From Sporomusa silvacetica DSM 10669 (GTDB lineage: Bacteria; Bacillota; Negativicutes; Sporomusales; Sporomusaceae), in NCBI RefSeq assembly GCF_002257705.1, contig NZ_LSLK01000088.1, positions 67,817 to 131,816 on the forward strand: 64,000 nt of DNA, given 5' to 3'. Positions within the stretch are counted from its first letter, which is position 1; each line of letters starts with the position of its first letter. A model generated the notes under the pieces. It searched no databases. It was not told the DNA's origin and was given only the letters and a program-made list of their open reading frames with translations. The position numbers were made by a program, and so were the translations under genes. Positions 51,216-60,304 of the stretch are shown here, piece by piece.

Positions 51216-52298
51216 TTGAGTTTTGAACGGTTTAAAAGAGCCTATTGTGGGCAAACGGTATTAGTTACAGGCTGCAGTGGATTCAAAGGCTCTTGGCTAT
51301 CTGTATGGCTGCATACACTAGGGGCCAGGGTCGTTGGGTATGCGCTGCAACCGCCGACAGAGCCATCTATGTTTCGCGCTTGCAGCCTGGACAAACATAT
51401 AATCAGTATGGAAGCCGATATTTGCGACGATGCTGCCTTGACGGAAGTATTCAAAACCTATAAGCCGGATATCGTTTTTCATTTAGCTGCTCAACCGCTG
51501 GTGCGTTACTCGTATCTGCAGCCTAAGGAGACTTTCGAGACAAATGTAATGGGCACTGTTAATGTATTAGAAGCAGCTAGGAATACCGGGACGGTTAAGT
51601 CTATCGTTGTTATTACAACTGACAAATGCTATGAAAACCGGGAATGGGTTTACGGTTATCGTGAAACAGACCCTATCGGCGGCTATGATCCCTATAGTGC
51701 CAGTAAAGGCTGCGCTGAACTTGTTGTGTCAGCATTTCGCAACAGTTTTCTTATGAGTCGCGGAGTAGGCTTGGCTTCCGCCAGGGCTGGGAATGTAATT
51801 GGCGGCGGTGACTGGGCAGTTGATAGATTGTTGCCTGATTTTGTCCGGGCAGTCGTAGACAACAAGCCTATTCGGATAAGAAACCCGTTGGCTACCCGCC
51901 CTTGGCAGCATGTGCTGGAACCATTGTCCGGTTATCTATTGCTGGGAGCGCTATTGCTGGCTGAGCCGGAAAAGTACAGCAGCGCCTGGAATTTCGGCCC
52001 CAGAGATACCGATGTTTTGCCTGTAGAGGAGATTCTCAATCTGGCAATTGCGGAGTGGGGAGCGGGAAGAGTAGAAAAAGAAGCTGTTAAGCAGCCGCAC
52101 GAAGCTACTTTGCTGAAACTTGATATTAGCAAGGCCGAGGCCTATTTACGATGGCATCCGATTTTTTCATGCCGTGAGGCAATAAAGAGAACTGTTGAAT
52201 GGTACAAAAAGTATTATGAAGAATTTCCTAGTGATATGTTTTCATTTACTATTGAGCAGATTAGGGAGTACGAACATGTACTGCAATTTCGGAGTTGA
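51216..52298 (+). CDS. rfbG: CDP-glucose 4,6-dehydratase
   Basis: 360 residues from TTG 51216, directly after the rfbF stop. An N-terminal Rossmann motif (VLVTGCSGFKGSWLSVWL), VFHLAAQPLVRYSY, the catalytic-region TTDKCYENREW, and YxxxK in YDPYSASKG. It converts CDP-glucose to CDP-4-keto-6-deoxyglucose. GGAAGG near 51199 probably serves as its ribosome-binding site. Confidence 0.92.
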   Translation: MSFERFKRAYCGQTVLVTGCSGFKGSWLSVWLHTLGARVVGYALQPPTEPSMFRACSLDKHIISMEADICDDAALTEVFKTYKPDIVFHLAAQPLVRYSYLQPKETFETNVMGTVNVLEAARNTGTVKSIVVITTDKCYENREWVYGYRETDPIGGYDPYSASKGCAELVVSAFRNSFLMSRGVGLASARAGNVIGGGDWAVDRLLPDFVRAVVDNKPIRIRNPLATRPWQHVLEPLSGYLLLGALLLAEPEKYSSAWNFGPRDTDVLPVEEILNLAIAEWGAGRVEKEAVKQPHEATLLKLDISKAEAYLRWHPIFSCREAIKRTVEWYKKYYEEFPSDMFSFTIEQIREYEHVLQFRS

Positions 52299-52304
52299 AA
52301 TGAA

Positions 52305-53192
52305 ATGAATAAGGTACTTGTAACCGGGGCTACCGGTTATATTGGCTCAAATTTGGTAAAACGATTTATAAAAAATGATGTTGAAGTCCACATTATTACC
52401 CGTGTCACTTCCCTGGTAGAGCAATCTGATATTAGCGGTCTTCCTGTTGTGATTCATCAGCATGACGGTACAACGGCAGGAATGATAGAAATTTTTCAAT
52501 TGGCACGGCCTGAGGCGGTATTTCATTTAGCGGCTAAATTTGTGGCCGAGCATGAGAGCAGGGATATAGCGGAATTAGTGGGCAGCAACCTGCTGTTTGG
52601 CCTGCAGCTTTTGGAAGCCATGGCGGCAACGCAGGTTCGGCATCTAATAAATACAGGGACTGCTTGGCAGCATTATGAGCAGGAGGCCTATAATCCGGTT
52701 AATCTGTATGCGGCAACCAAGCAGGCTTTCGAAACATTGGCCGCTTATTATGTCCGGGCCGGTTTGTTAAAAATGATTACGTTAAAGCTGCTGGATACCT
52801 ACGGCCCCAATGATCCAAGGCCTAAATTATTCACTTTATTTAAGCGTGTAAGCTCCAGTGGGGAATGGCTGAAGATGTCTTACGGCGAACAGCGGTTGGG
52901 GTTGGTCTATATTGATGATGTGGTAAATGCCTTTTTAACGGCGGGGCAATATATTGAAACATTGTCGGATTGTGAAATGCCGTCGTATAGTATTGTTCCT
53001 GGCCAATTGTATTCTTTACGGGAAATCGCGGCCATGTATGAGGTGGCTAGCGGTAACCGGCTGAATATTGCCTGGGGGGAACGGCCATACCGGATCAGGG
53101 AAGTCATGCAGCCGTATGTTGGTACAAGGCTTCCCAACTGGGAGGCAAAAGTTGCTTTGGCAGATGGGATAAAGAGATGTTTGGAAGTCTGA
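52305..53192 (+). CDS. NAD(P)-dependent SDR, probable CDP-4-keto-6-deoxyhexose reductase/epimerase
   Basis: 295 residues with GATGYIGSNL, VFHLAAKFVAEHES, the NTGTAWQHYE active-site region and YAATK. It is similar in style to the SDR enzymes that reduce CDP-4-keto sugars (abequose/paratose synthase group). It follows the dehydratase by 6 bases and so probably acts on its product. The 3-dehydrase RfbH, needed for 3,6-dideoxy sugars, is absent, so the product may keep its 3-hydroxyl. A broken copy of its central part lies at 62401-62619. Confidence 0.8.
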   Translation: MNKVLVTGATGYIGSNLVKRFIKNDVEVHIITRVTSLVEQSDISGLPVVIHQHDGTTAGMIEIFQLARPEAVFHLAAKFVAEHESRDIAELVGSNLLFGLQLLEAMAATQVRHLINTGTAWQHYEQEAYNPVNLYAATKQAFETLAAYYVRAGLLKMITLKLLDTYGPNDPRPKLFTLFKRVSSSGEWLKMSYGEQRLGLVYIDDVVNAFLTAGQYIETLSDCEMPSYSIVPGQLYSLREIAAMYEVASGNRLNIAWGERPYRIREVMQPYVGTRLPNWEAKVALADGIKRCLEV

Positions 53193-53275
53193 GGAATGCG
53201 CTTTCCTAATAGAGAAGTTAATTCATCAATTTTTTAGCGGTTTCATAACTTTTTCAGGATAAAAGGGAGAGCACC

Positions 53276-53365
53276 GTGAAAGATGTAATGGGAGTGATTA
53301 TGGCGAAATTATGGTCGGATTTGTACGACGTATCGGATGAGCCGGTATTTAGGGAGGAATTATAA
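53276..53365 (+). CDS. Possible 29-residue peptide or gene remnant
   Basis: GTG 53276 with GGGAGAG upstream opens a frame containing MAKLWSDLYDVSDEPVFREE and ending at TAA 53365. Its stop lies 2 bases before the next gene's start, and that gene's ribosome-binding site is inside it. It may be a coupling leader peptide or the N-terminal remnant of a lost gene. No family is known. Confidence 0.3.
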   Translation: MKDVMGVIMAKLWSDLYDVSDEPVFREEL

Positions 53366-53367
53366 TA

Positions 53368-54888
53368 GTGATGAACGACTACTATATTGAACCAATTGTC
53401 ATAAATTCGGATACACTTATCCCGCGGTTACCGTCTGTCCATATGTGGGAAAACCGTAAAAACGCATATTTTATGTACGACACGCCGGATGTTCCGACAT
53501 GCTCCATTGTTGTGACGGGGTATAACCGTCTGGACAAGACTAAATATTGCGTCGAATGTATTTTAAAATATACGCAAGACGTAGATTACGAACTCATTCT
53601 CGTCGATAATGGCAGCGATGACGGGACTTTGGAGTTTTTCCAGTCGGTACAATACAAAAATAAGAAAATTATTCGTGTGACACAGAACCGCGGAGCATTT
53701 TTGCCCTTTAGATATTATGCCAATATTTTCAAAGGCAAATATCTTGTTAATATATCCAATGATGTTTATGTAACCCAGAATTGGTTAAGCAATCTGCTTA
53801 AGTGCTACCGATCCGACCCGAAAATCGGTTTTATCGAGCCGGTTTCTTCAAATGTATCAAATCTGCAGGAAGTAGATCTTGATTTCTCTAATTTTGATGA
53901 TATGCAGAAAAAGGCCGCTGAGTTCAATAAAAGCGCCCCATCAAAATGGGAGGAGCGTATGCGGCTTATAAGTACAATTAATTTTTTTTCACGAGATGTT
54001 TTAGATAATATAGGTATAAACGATGCCGCTTACCTCCATGATTTTGCGGAGGATGACCTGTGCATCCGCATACGGCGCATGGGTTACAAACTTGTTCTTT
54101 GCCGCGATACATGGATTTGTCATGATCATGATTTCCGAAATATGGAAGATAAAGACCCCGGTGCGTTTCAGGCAAGCCTGGAAAGAGGACGCGCCGTTTA
54201 CCGCGAAAAATATCACGGTATCGATCCGTGGGACGATATAAACAACTTCGAGATGGCGCTTCTCGCTCCGCTTGACTCTGCTAGGCTTCTAAAATCGATA
54301 AACGCGCTGACAGTTGATATACGTTGCGGAACCCCTGCCTTGGAGATACGCAACCGCCTGAAACGACGCAGGATTACAGACGTTACGTCACATGCATTCA
54401 CAACGGATGCGAAGTATTTTCTCGATTTACAGACGGTATGTGCGGGAGTCAAGTATGATAGAATTGACTTCATACAGCAGCATTATGCCAACGATACATT
54501 TGATATTGTCGCAATTGGTGAACCAATCAATACCTATCCCATGCCGATTAGGCTTTTACAAAATCTATACGGTTTTCTCAAATCAGGTGGTATGCTGTTG
54601 TTCAAAGTCCGTAACACGGATAATTATCGTGCATTTTTGCGCTCTATAGGGATGGATGTGCCATCTGACTCCGATTTGCCTTCGAGCACGCCGTTAAACG
54701 AAGTCCTTGAGTGCCTGAAACTTTTTGGCGCGAATGACTGTGCTATTTCCGCTGAGCTTGATGACCTATCGGAAGCCGATCAAAAATTCTTGTTCGATAA
54801 GCTAAAAGCAGCGAATCCGAACGCCAATCAGAAAACACTGAATCGTCTGTGCATCAAGAATTATTGCGTTAGGGCAATCAGGAGGTAG
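53368..54888 (+). CDS. Family 2 glycosyltransferase fused to a degenerate methyltransferase-like domain
   Basis: 506 residues; the start is GTG 53368 or ATG 53371, with AGGGAGGA upstream. Residues ~45-300 are a GT-A domain (CSIVVTGYNRLDKTKYCVEC, ELILVDNGSDDGTLEFFQ, NISNDVYVTQNWL with the DxD position as NDV, and DLCIRIRRMGYKLV). Residues ~315-450 follow the strand order of a class I methyltransferase (VDIRCGTPALEIRN, FDIVAIGEPIN, LLQNLYGFLKSGGMLLFKV), but the SAM-binding glycine motif is poor. It may transfer a sugar while the second domain binds rather than methylates. It has a coupled position in the island. Confidence 0.75.
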   Translation: MMNDYYIEPIVINSDTLIPRLPSVHMWENRKNAYFMYDTPDVPTCSIVVTGYNRLDKTKYCVECILKYTQDVDYELILVDNGSDDGTLEFFQSVQYKNKKIIRVTQNRGAFLPFRYYANIFKGKYLVNISNDVYVTQNWLSNLLKCYRSDPKIGFIEPVSSNVSNLQEVDLDFSNFDDMQKKAAEFNKSAPSKWEERMRLISTINFFSRDVLDNIGINDAAYLHDFAEDDLCIRIRRMGYKLVLCRDTWICHDHDFRNMEDKDPGAFQASLERGRAVYREKYHGIDPWDDINNFEMALLAPLDSARLLKSINALTVDIRCGTPALEIRNRLKRRRITDVTSHAFTTDAKYFLDLQTVCAGVKYDRIDFIQQHYANDTFDIVAIGEPINTYPMPIRLLQNLYGFLKSGGMLLFKVRNTDNYRAFLRSIGMDVPSDSDLPSSTPLNEVLECLKLFGANDCAISAELDDLSEADQKFLFDKLKAANPNANQKTLNRLCIKNYCVRAIRR

Positions 54889-54891
54889 CGT

Positions 54892-55467
54892 GTGAATATC
54901 ACATTGACAAAAATATCAGGTGTATATATTGTAAAACGCGAGCCGTTTTCCGATGAGCGAGGGACATTTTCACGCATGTTTTGCCGCCGCGAACTGGAGG
55001 CGGCGGGACTATGCGGCGAAATCGCGCAAATGAACCTATCAACCAATCGAAAAAAAGGTACACTCCGAGGACTGCACTCTCAATCCGGCAATGCGGCGGA
55101 AGATAAACTTGTAACGTGTGTTCAAGGTGCGATATTCGATGTGTGTGTGGATGTTCGAAAAGACTCACCTACGTATTTGCAGTGGGTCGGTGAAACCCTT
55201 TCAGAGGAGAATGGGTTTGGTCTCTATGTTCCGAAAGGCTGTGCTCATGGGTATCTGACGCTGACGGACGATACGCAAGTGTTATATCTTGTAACGCAAT
55301 ATTACACGCCGAATACGGAAGTTGGATACAGGTTCGACGATCCTGCTTTTGGAATAACATGGCCAATTGTGGCGCCATATATAATGAGTGAAAAGGATAA
55401 GAGTTGGGAGTATTATAGGTTCGGGCCGGTCGATGCCGCTCAAAAATTGGCTCAAACAGACACATGA
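54892..55467 (+). CDS. Nucleotide-sugar 3,5-epimerase (RfbC family)
   Basis: 191 residues from GTG 54892 (AGGAGG upstream). A cupin-fold epimerase: FSDERGTFSRMFCRRELEAA, MNLSTNRKKGTLRGLHSQSG with the catalytic His, and PKGCAHGYLTL. dTDP-4-keto-6-deoxyglucose 3,5-epimerase is the best-known member, but here the neighbouring enzymes make CDP sugars, so a CDP-4-keto-6-deoxyhexose substrate is more likely. The C-terminal end overlaps a degenerate SDR remnant in another frame. Confidence 0.85.
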   Translation: MNITLTKISGVYIVKREPFSDERGTFSRMFCRRELEAAGLCGEIAQMNLSTNRKKGTLRGLHSQSGNAAEDKLVTCVQGAIFDVCVDVRKDSPTYLQWVGETLSEENGFGLYVPKGCAHGYLTLTDDTQVLYLVTQYYTPNTEVGYRFDDPAFGITWPIVAPYIMSEKDKSWEYYRFGPVDAAQKLAQTDT

Positions 55468-55635
55468 AGCATTGAAATTAGATGCACCTATAAAAATTGG
55501 TGCGAAACCCGACGACGGACTGCGGTTCGAACGTGAATGGTTGATACTGCGCCGTTCACGAGTGAAACGAGTTATGCACCGAGCATCAATTTTGCGGATG
55601 CGGTGAGAAAAGTCGCGAAATGGGTAAATAAATAG
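55433..55635 (+). pseudogene. C-terminal remnant of an NDP-sugar SDR, frameshifted
   Basis: One frame reads PLKNWLKQTHEALKL, then PIKIGAKPDDGLRFEREW. After a frameshift near 55535 another continues DTAPFTSETSYAP and SINFADAVRKVAKWVNK to a TAG at 55635. This is the typical C-terminal pattern of nucleotide-sugar epimerases (sugar-binding segment, then P-x-hydrophobic-x-x-A-x-R-x-x-x-x-W). No start or Rossmann domain is present. The remnant begins inside the end of the epimerase gene, so a deletion probably joined the two. Confidence 0.55.
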
Positions 55636-55656
55636 GAGTAGTTGGAGGATTACAGC

Positions 55657-57420
55657 ATGAATATGCCGGAACATATCACACAGGAGTTTCTTGACCTAAT
55701 TAAACTCCCAAACCCAAACCCAAACGCGAAACGACTGAACTACCTACTTGTTATGCCGCGTATCGCGATGAATGACGATACTATATATATGATGCCATAC
55801 GGGTTCTGCCTGGTTTCATCCGCGCTCAAAGCCTCCGGTCGTAATGTGTTTACATTAAATCTGAACTACAAAACGAACCCTTATGAGCTTTTACGACAGG
55901 TGATAGTTAACAATTCAATTGATGTTGTTGCAACGGGTGGTTTGAGCGGTCAGTTTTCTTTGCTTAAAGAAATACTTGGTACAGCGAAATCTGTAAACCA
56001 GAACATCATCACAATTGCCGGGGGCGGGATAATTACAGCCGACCCGAATGTTGCGATGGAGGCTCTTGGAACGGCTGATTATGGCATAATCGGTGAGGGC
56101 GAGATTGCTATAAATGACCTTGCCTATGCATTGGAAAACAATGAAGATATTAATAGTGTCGCGGGGCTTGTACTACCTGACGGTACCATAACTGTGCAGC
56201 GTCCTGAAATCGCTAACCTTGATATATTGCCGTTTCCGGACTATGATGGGCTCGAATTAGCGATGTTACTGCGGGATAATTTGCACGCACAGTCTTGGTT
56301 TGAGAATAATGCCGTTAGTATCACCCTAAGCCGTTCCTGCCCATATAATTGCACATTTTGTTTTCATTCAAGCGGAAAAAAATATCGAAGGCGGTCACTT
56401 GACAATATCTTTGAGGAATTGGACTGGATTACTGAAAAATACGGGGGTTCATTCTTCATAATAAATGACGAGTTGTTTATTGCCAATAAGCGGTTTTTAA
56501 CTGCTTTTTGCAGTCGCATCAAGAAATATAACATAAGATATTGGGTACAAACACGAGTAGATACAGTTTCAAAAGAAATATTGCAGCTATTGAAAGACAG
56601 CGGTTGTAGTGTAATCAGTTACGGTGTTGAAAGCGCGGATAACAGGATACTAAAGTCTATGAGAAAAAATATTACCGTAGAGCAAATTGAACGAGCATTT
56701 GATTTGGCGCTTGAAGTCGGACTGCCTGCGTACGGCAATTTGATTTTCGGTGATTTGGAGGAAACTCCAGAAACTATTGGCAATTGCCTAAACTGGTGGA
56801 AAAATCATCCGCAATACAACATTTTTATATTATACATACTTACATTTCCTGGAACACATCTATATAAAGTTGCTTACGAACGCGGTATAATAAAAGACCG
56901 TGTAAAATATTTGATAGATAATGACACGCAAATAAATGTTACAAAAATGTCTGATGAAGAATACTGGGATATCATCAAGAAGGTTGAACTGTTTCAGATA
57001 ATGACAGCTAATGGAGTAGATGTTGATTTTGCAGATATCAGCGAAAAAATCAGTGTACTCCGCAGTAACATGGAAAAGCTTGTTACTAAACACAAAATCG
57101 CGATTTGGCCAACGATATTCTCAACTATCAATCTTCTGAACAGTATATCTGAAATGTTTGTGAATGCAGACAATGTGTTTTTTGTGAATAGTGCACCTAA
57201 AGATACGCGCCTTCAGGGAATCGAACGCTTTGGCAAGTCAGTATTTGAACCCGATATTATTTTGGAACATAATATTGATATTGTGCTGTATGCGTATACC
57301 CAAGCAGCCAGTGCCGAACGAATATATGAAAGAATTTGTACGGTGATTCGCGACCAATATCCGCAGATTAAACGAGTCATAAGGCTTTCTGAACTGCTTG
57401 ATAAAAATTTTGTTTGCTGA
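55657..57420 (+). CDS. B12-binding-domain radical SAM protein 1
   Basis: 587 residues from ATG 55657 (GGAGG 8 bases upstream). Residues ~20-165 are a cobalamin-binding-like Rossmann domain (VVATGGLSGQFSLLKEILG, ADYGIIGEGEIAINDLAYAL) without a DxHxxG motif. The radical SAM core has SRSCPYNCTFCFHSSG (CxxxCxxC), ISYGVESADNRILKSM and IFGDLEETPETI. From ~residue 465 a third domain (IAIWPTIFS, FFVNSAPKD, IERFGKSVFEPDII, DIVLYAY) resembles the C-terminal Rossmann part of sugar C-methyltransferases. A radical methylase or rearranging enzyme acting on an NDP-sugar or glycan is a reasonable guess. Confidence 0.82.
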   Translation: MNMPEHITQEFLDLIKLPNPNPNAKRLNYLLVMPRIAMNDDTIYMMPYGFCLVSSALKASGRNVFTLNLNYKTNPYELLRQVIVNNSIDVVATGGLSGQFSLLKEILGTAKSVNQNIITIAGGGIITADPNVAMEALGTADYGIIGEGEIAINDLAYALENNEDINSVAGLVLPDGTITVQRPEIANLDILPFPDYDGLELAMLLRDNLHAQSWFENNAVSITLSRSCPYNCTFCFHSSGKKYRRRSLDNIFEELDWITEKYGGSFFIINDELFIANKRFLTAFCSRIKKYNIRYWVQTRVDTVSKEILQLLKDSGCSVISYGVESADNRILKSMRKNITVEQIERAFDLALEVGLPAYGNLIFGDLEETPETIGNCLNWWKNHPQYNIFILYILTFPGTHLYKVAYERGIIKDRVKYLIDNDTQINVTKMSDEEYWDIIKKVELFQIMTANGVDVDFADISEKISVLRSNMEKLVTKHKIAIWPTIFSTINLLNSISEMFVNADNVFFVNSAPKDTRLQGIERFGKSVFEPDIILEHNIDIVLYAYTQAASAERIYERICTVIRDQYPQIKRVIRLSELLDKNFVC

Positions 57421-57508
57421 GATAGTCCAGGAGTGCGCAGACACAAGTATTAACATAGCTTGCTGCTCGTTGAAATCATATGGGCGTACAAGTAAGGAGG
57501 GGCATACA

Positions 57509-59254
57509 ATGCCGGAACATATTACGCAGGAGTTTCTTGACTTAATAAAGCTCCCAAATACTAACGCGAAACGGCTTAACTACCTGTTTGTTATGCCGCG
57601 TATTGTTACAAGAGATGATATGACGTATCAGCTGCCTTATGGCTTTTGCATGGTTTCATCCGCGCTAAAAGCTTCAGGGCGCAGTGTGTTTACATTAAAT
57701 TTGAACTATAAGGCGAATCCATATGATCTGTTGCGTCAGACCATTATTGACAATTCAATTGATGTTGTTGCCACTGGCGGACTGAGTGGTCAGTATTCTC
57801 TGCTGAAGGAGATAACCGATACGGCGAAATCTGCAAACCCTGACGTAATCACGATTGTCGGCGGCGGAATTATAACGGCGGAGCCCGATGTCGCAATGGA
57901 AGCTCTTGGAACAGCAGATTACGGTATTACAGGCGAAGGTGAAATCACTATTAATGCGCTTGCGTATGCGCTGGAAAACGATGGGGATGTCGGACAGGTT
58001 GAAGGTGTTGTACTACGTGAGGGTACAGTTTCTCCGTTGCGTCCCGAAATTGCCAACCTAGATATTCTGCCGTTTCCGGACTATGACGGGTTTGAGTACA
58101 ATTTGCTGTTGAGGGATAAAATGTTTAGCAGCTCAGGTGTGAATGAAAAAACCGCAGTAGTTACCACAGGGCGTTCCTGTCCGTTTAATTGCACGTTTTG
58201 TTTTCATTCAAGTGGTAAAAAATATCGCAGACGTTCAATTGATAATATATTTCAGGAAATCGATTGGATCATATCTAATTACGACATCAAGTACATAATG
58301 TTTGTCGATGAATTGTTCGTAAAAGACAAAAAATTTGTTAAAGAAATAACGGATCGTATTAAGAAACTCAATGTTAAGTATTGGGTTCAGACGCGCGTGG
58401 ATATGATTACAAAAGAAATATTACAGATGCTAAAAGACAGCGGCTGCTATGAAATAACTTATGGTGTTGAAAGTGCGGATAATAATATCCTGAAGAGTAT
58501 GCAGAAGAATATTACGGTGGAGCAGATTGAACGAGCATTTAATCTGTCTTGCGAAGTCGGACTTCCCGCAAAGGGATATATCATCTTCGGCGACTTGGAG
58601 GAAACCGTTGAAACGATTAACAATTCCCTGAACTGGTGGAGAGCGCATCCTGAGTTTGACATAAGGTTATGGTGGATTTTAACGTTCCCAGGATCATATT
58701 TATACAAAGTAGCTTGTAGGCGCGGCCTAATATCTGATCGTGTTCAGTACTTGAAGAATAACGATACACAATTGAACATATCCAAAATGTCCGATGAACA
58801 ATATTGGGAAATGGTCAAGAGAGTTGAATTGTTCCAAACGCTGTCGACAGATGGCGTTGATATTAATTTTGATGATATTGACGATGTTATAGGTGCAATC
58901 GGCGAAAACCTCGATTACTTGCTCAAAGAACATGAAATCGCGATTTGGCCGGCAACACTTGACATAATTACAGTGCTTGACTATATATCATCAACATTTG
59001 TCAGCAGTGATAAAGTGGTCTTTATCAACGCAAACCCGTACGATTCATATGTCTTGGGTACTGAACGCTTTGGCAAAAGGGTATATACGCCCGATGAAAT
59101 TTTGGCTAACAGTGACGTTGACACAGTGCTCTACGCTTTTGGTCATAGAAGCTCACGTAAGGTTCATGCCCAGATTAGTAAAATGATAAAAACCCAATAC
59201 CCAAATGTAAAACAAATGATAAATATTTCTGAATTGTTGAAGAAGGTTATATGA
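57509..59254 (+). CDS. B12-binding-domain radical SAM protein 2
   Basis: 581 residues from ATG 57509, with AAGGAGGGG upstream; the frame is open to 57398 but that part has no domain. It is closely similar to protein 1 throughout (MPEHITQEFLDLIKLP start, GRSCPFNCTFCFHSSG cluster, ITYGVESADNNILKSM, and IAIWPATLD / ERFGKRVYTPDEIL in the third domain). The two are tandem paralogues. It overlaps the next glycosyltransferase by 4 bases, so the two are co-translated. Confidence 0.82.
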   Translation: MPEHITQEFLDLIKLPNTNAKRLNYLFVMPRIVTRDDMTYQLPYGFCMVSSALKASGRSVFTLNLNYKANPYDLLRQTIIDNSIDVVATGGLSGQYSLLKEITDTAKSANPDVITIVGGGIITAEPDVAMEALGTADYGITGEGEITINALAYALENDGDVGQVEGVVLREGTVSPLRPEIANLDILPFPDYDGFEYNLLLRDKMFSSSGVNEKTAVVTTGRSCPFNCTFCFHSSGKKYRRRSIDNIFQEIDWIISNYDIKYIMFVDELFVKDKKFVKEITDRIKKLNVKYWVQTRVDMITKEILQMLKDSGCYEITYGVESADNNILKSMQKNITVEQIERAFNLSCEVGLPAKGYIIFGDLEETVETINNSLNWWRAHPEFDIRLWWILTFPGSYLYKVACRRGLISDRVQYLKNNDTQLNISKMSDEQYWEMVKRVELFQTLSTDGVDINFDDIDDVIGAIGENLDYLLKEHEIAIWPATLDIITVLDYISSTFVSSDKVVFINANPYDSYVLGTERFGKRVYTPDEILANSDVDTVLYAFGHRSSRKVHAQISKMIKTQYPNVKQMINISELLKKVI

Positions 59255-60303
59255 ATATACTTCACTTAGCTGCGCATATGGGAGATGGCGCAGGAAAGGC
59301 AATTGGTGGGCTGGCGATCCTCGGGAACAAATCAGGCAAAGACACTCACCGCATTCTTCTCTTGGATGAACCACGTAAAACAAACCATATTGACCGCTGC
59401 TGTGCTGCTGGGATTGAAGTCTTACCAGGGGATTCGGCGGAGTTTGCAATAAATGAAGCTGACGTTGTAGTGCCTAGTTGGTGGGGCAGCCCAACTATGG
59501 ACATGTTTCTGCGCGAATTCCCGAATATTCCATGCCGAGTTATGCTTTGGACGCATAAGAACGGCTTTTATGATCCGCCGTTGCCGGATGCGCTTGTCCG
59601 CTCGTGTGACAAATTGCTTGTCACTTCGCCGCTGACGTTAGAAAATCCTGCATGGAGCGATGGCACCTTAGTGTATGGTTTCGGTGATTTCGATTCAGAA
59701 AAAGTTTCGCTTAAAACTGACTATTCGCTCAATAACGATTCGTTTGTAATCGGTTATGTTGGAATGCCGAGTTACAAACGCTTTCCGCATAATGCTCTCG
59801 ATTATATGAGCAAGACTATATCACTGATTCCGGATGCTATTTTCGTCCTGGCCGGTGAGTATTCTGACGAATTTAAGTCCGATGTTACATTGGCGGGGCT
59901 GGCAGATAAAGTACAATTACTCGGGTGGACGAACGCTGTCCCTGGCTTACTTCGAACATTTGACGTTTTCGGGTATCTTCTGCGTTCAGATTCATCGGCA
60001 ACGACGGAAAACTCTGTGTTGGAAGCTATGGCGGCGGGATTGCCTGTCGTGATGGCTCGCAAACCGGTTGGGAAGTATCTAATTAGGGATGGGGCGGGCT
60101 TTCTTGCGGATTCTCCCGAAGAGTATGCGAAGAATCTGCTGCGGCTTTATAAAAATGAGGGCTTGCGGCGTACTGTCGGACAAGCTGCGAGAAAACACAT
60201 TTTAGCGAGTTGTGACGCTTTGGAAAACTTGAATCGCTTTCATGAAGAGTGTCTTAAGGTTGTCGCACAGCAAAAATATATTCACAAATTTGGAGGATTT
60301 TAA
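59251..60303 (+). CDS. Family 4-type (GT-B) glycosyltransferase
   Basis: 350 residues with an N-terminal MNILHLAAHMGDGAGKAIGG and the C-terminal nucleotide-sugar-binding half VIGYVGMPSYKRFPHNAL, VQLLGWTNAVPGLLRTFDVF and TTENSVLEAMAAGLPVV, the E-x7-E-like motif of GT-B enzymes. It starts inside the stop of the B12-radical SAM gene (ATGA). It probably adds a sugar made in this locus to a growing glycan. Confidence 0.85.
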   Translation: MNILHLAAHMGDGAGKAIGGLAILGNKSGKDTHRILLLDEPRKTNHIDRCCAAGIEVLPGDSAEFAINEADVVVPSWWGSPTMDMFLREFPNIPCRVMLWTHKNGFYDPPLPDALVRSCDKLLVTSPLTLENPAWSDGTLVYGFGDFDSEKVSLKTDYSLNNDSFVIGYVGMPSYKRFPHNALDYMSKTISLIPDAIFVLAGEYSDEFKSDVTLAGLADKVQLLGWTNAVPGLLRTFDVFGYLLRSDSSATTENSVLEAMAAGLPVVMARKPVGKYLIRDGAGFLADSPEEYAKNLLRLYKNEGLRRTVGQAARKHILASCDALENLNRFHEECLKVVAQQKYIHKFGGF

Positions 60304-60304
60304 A

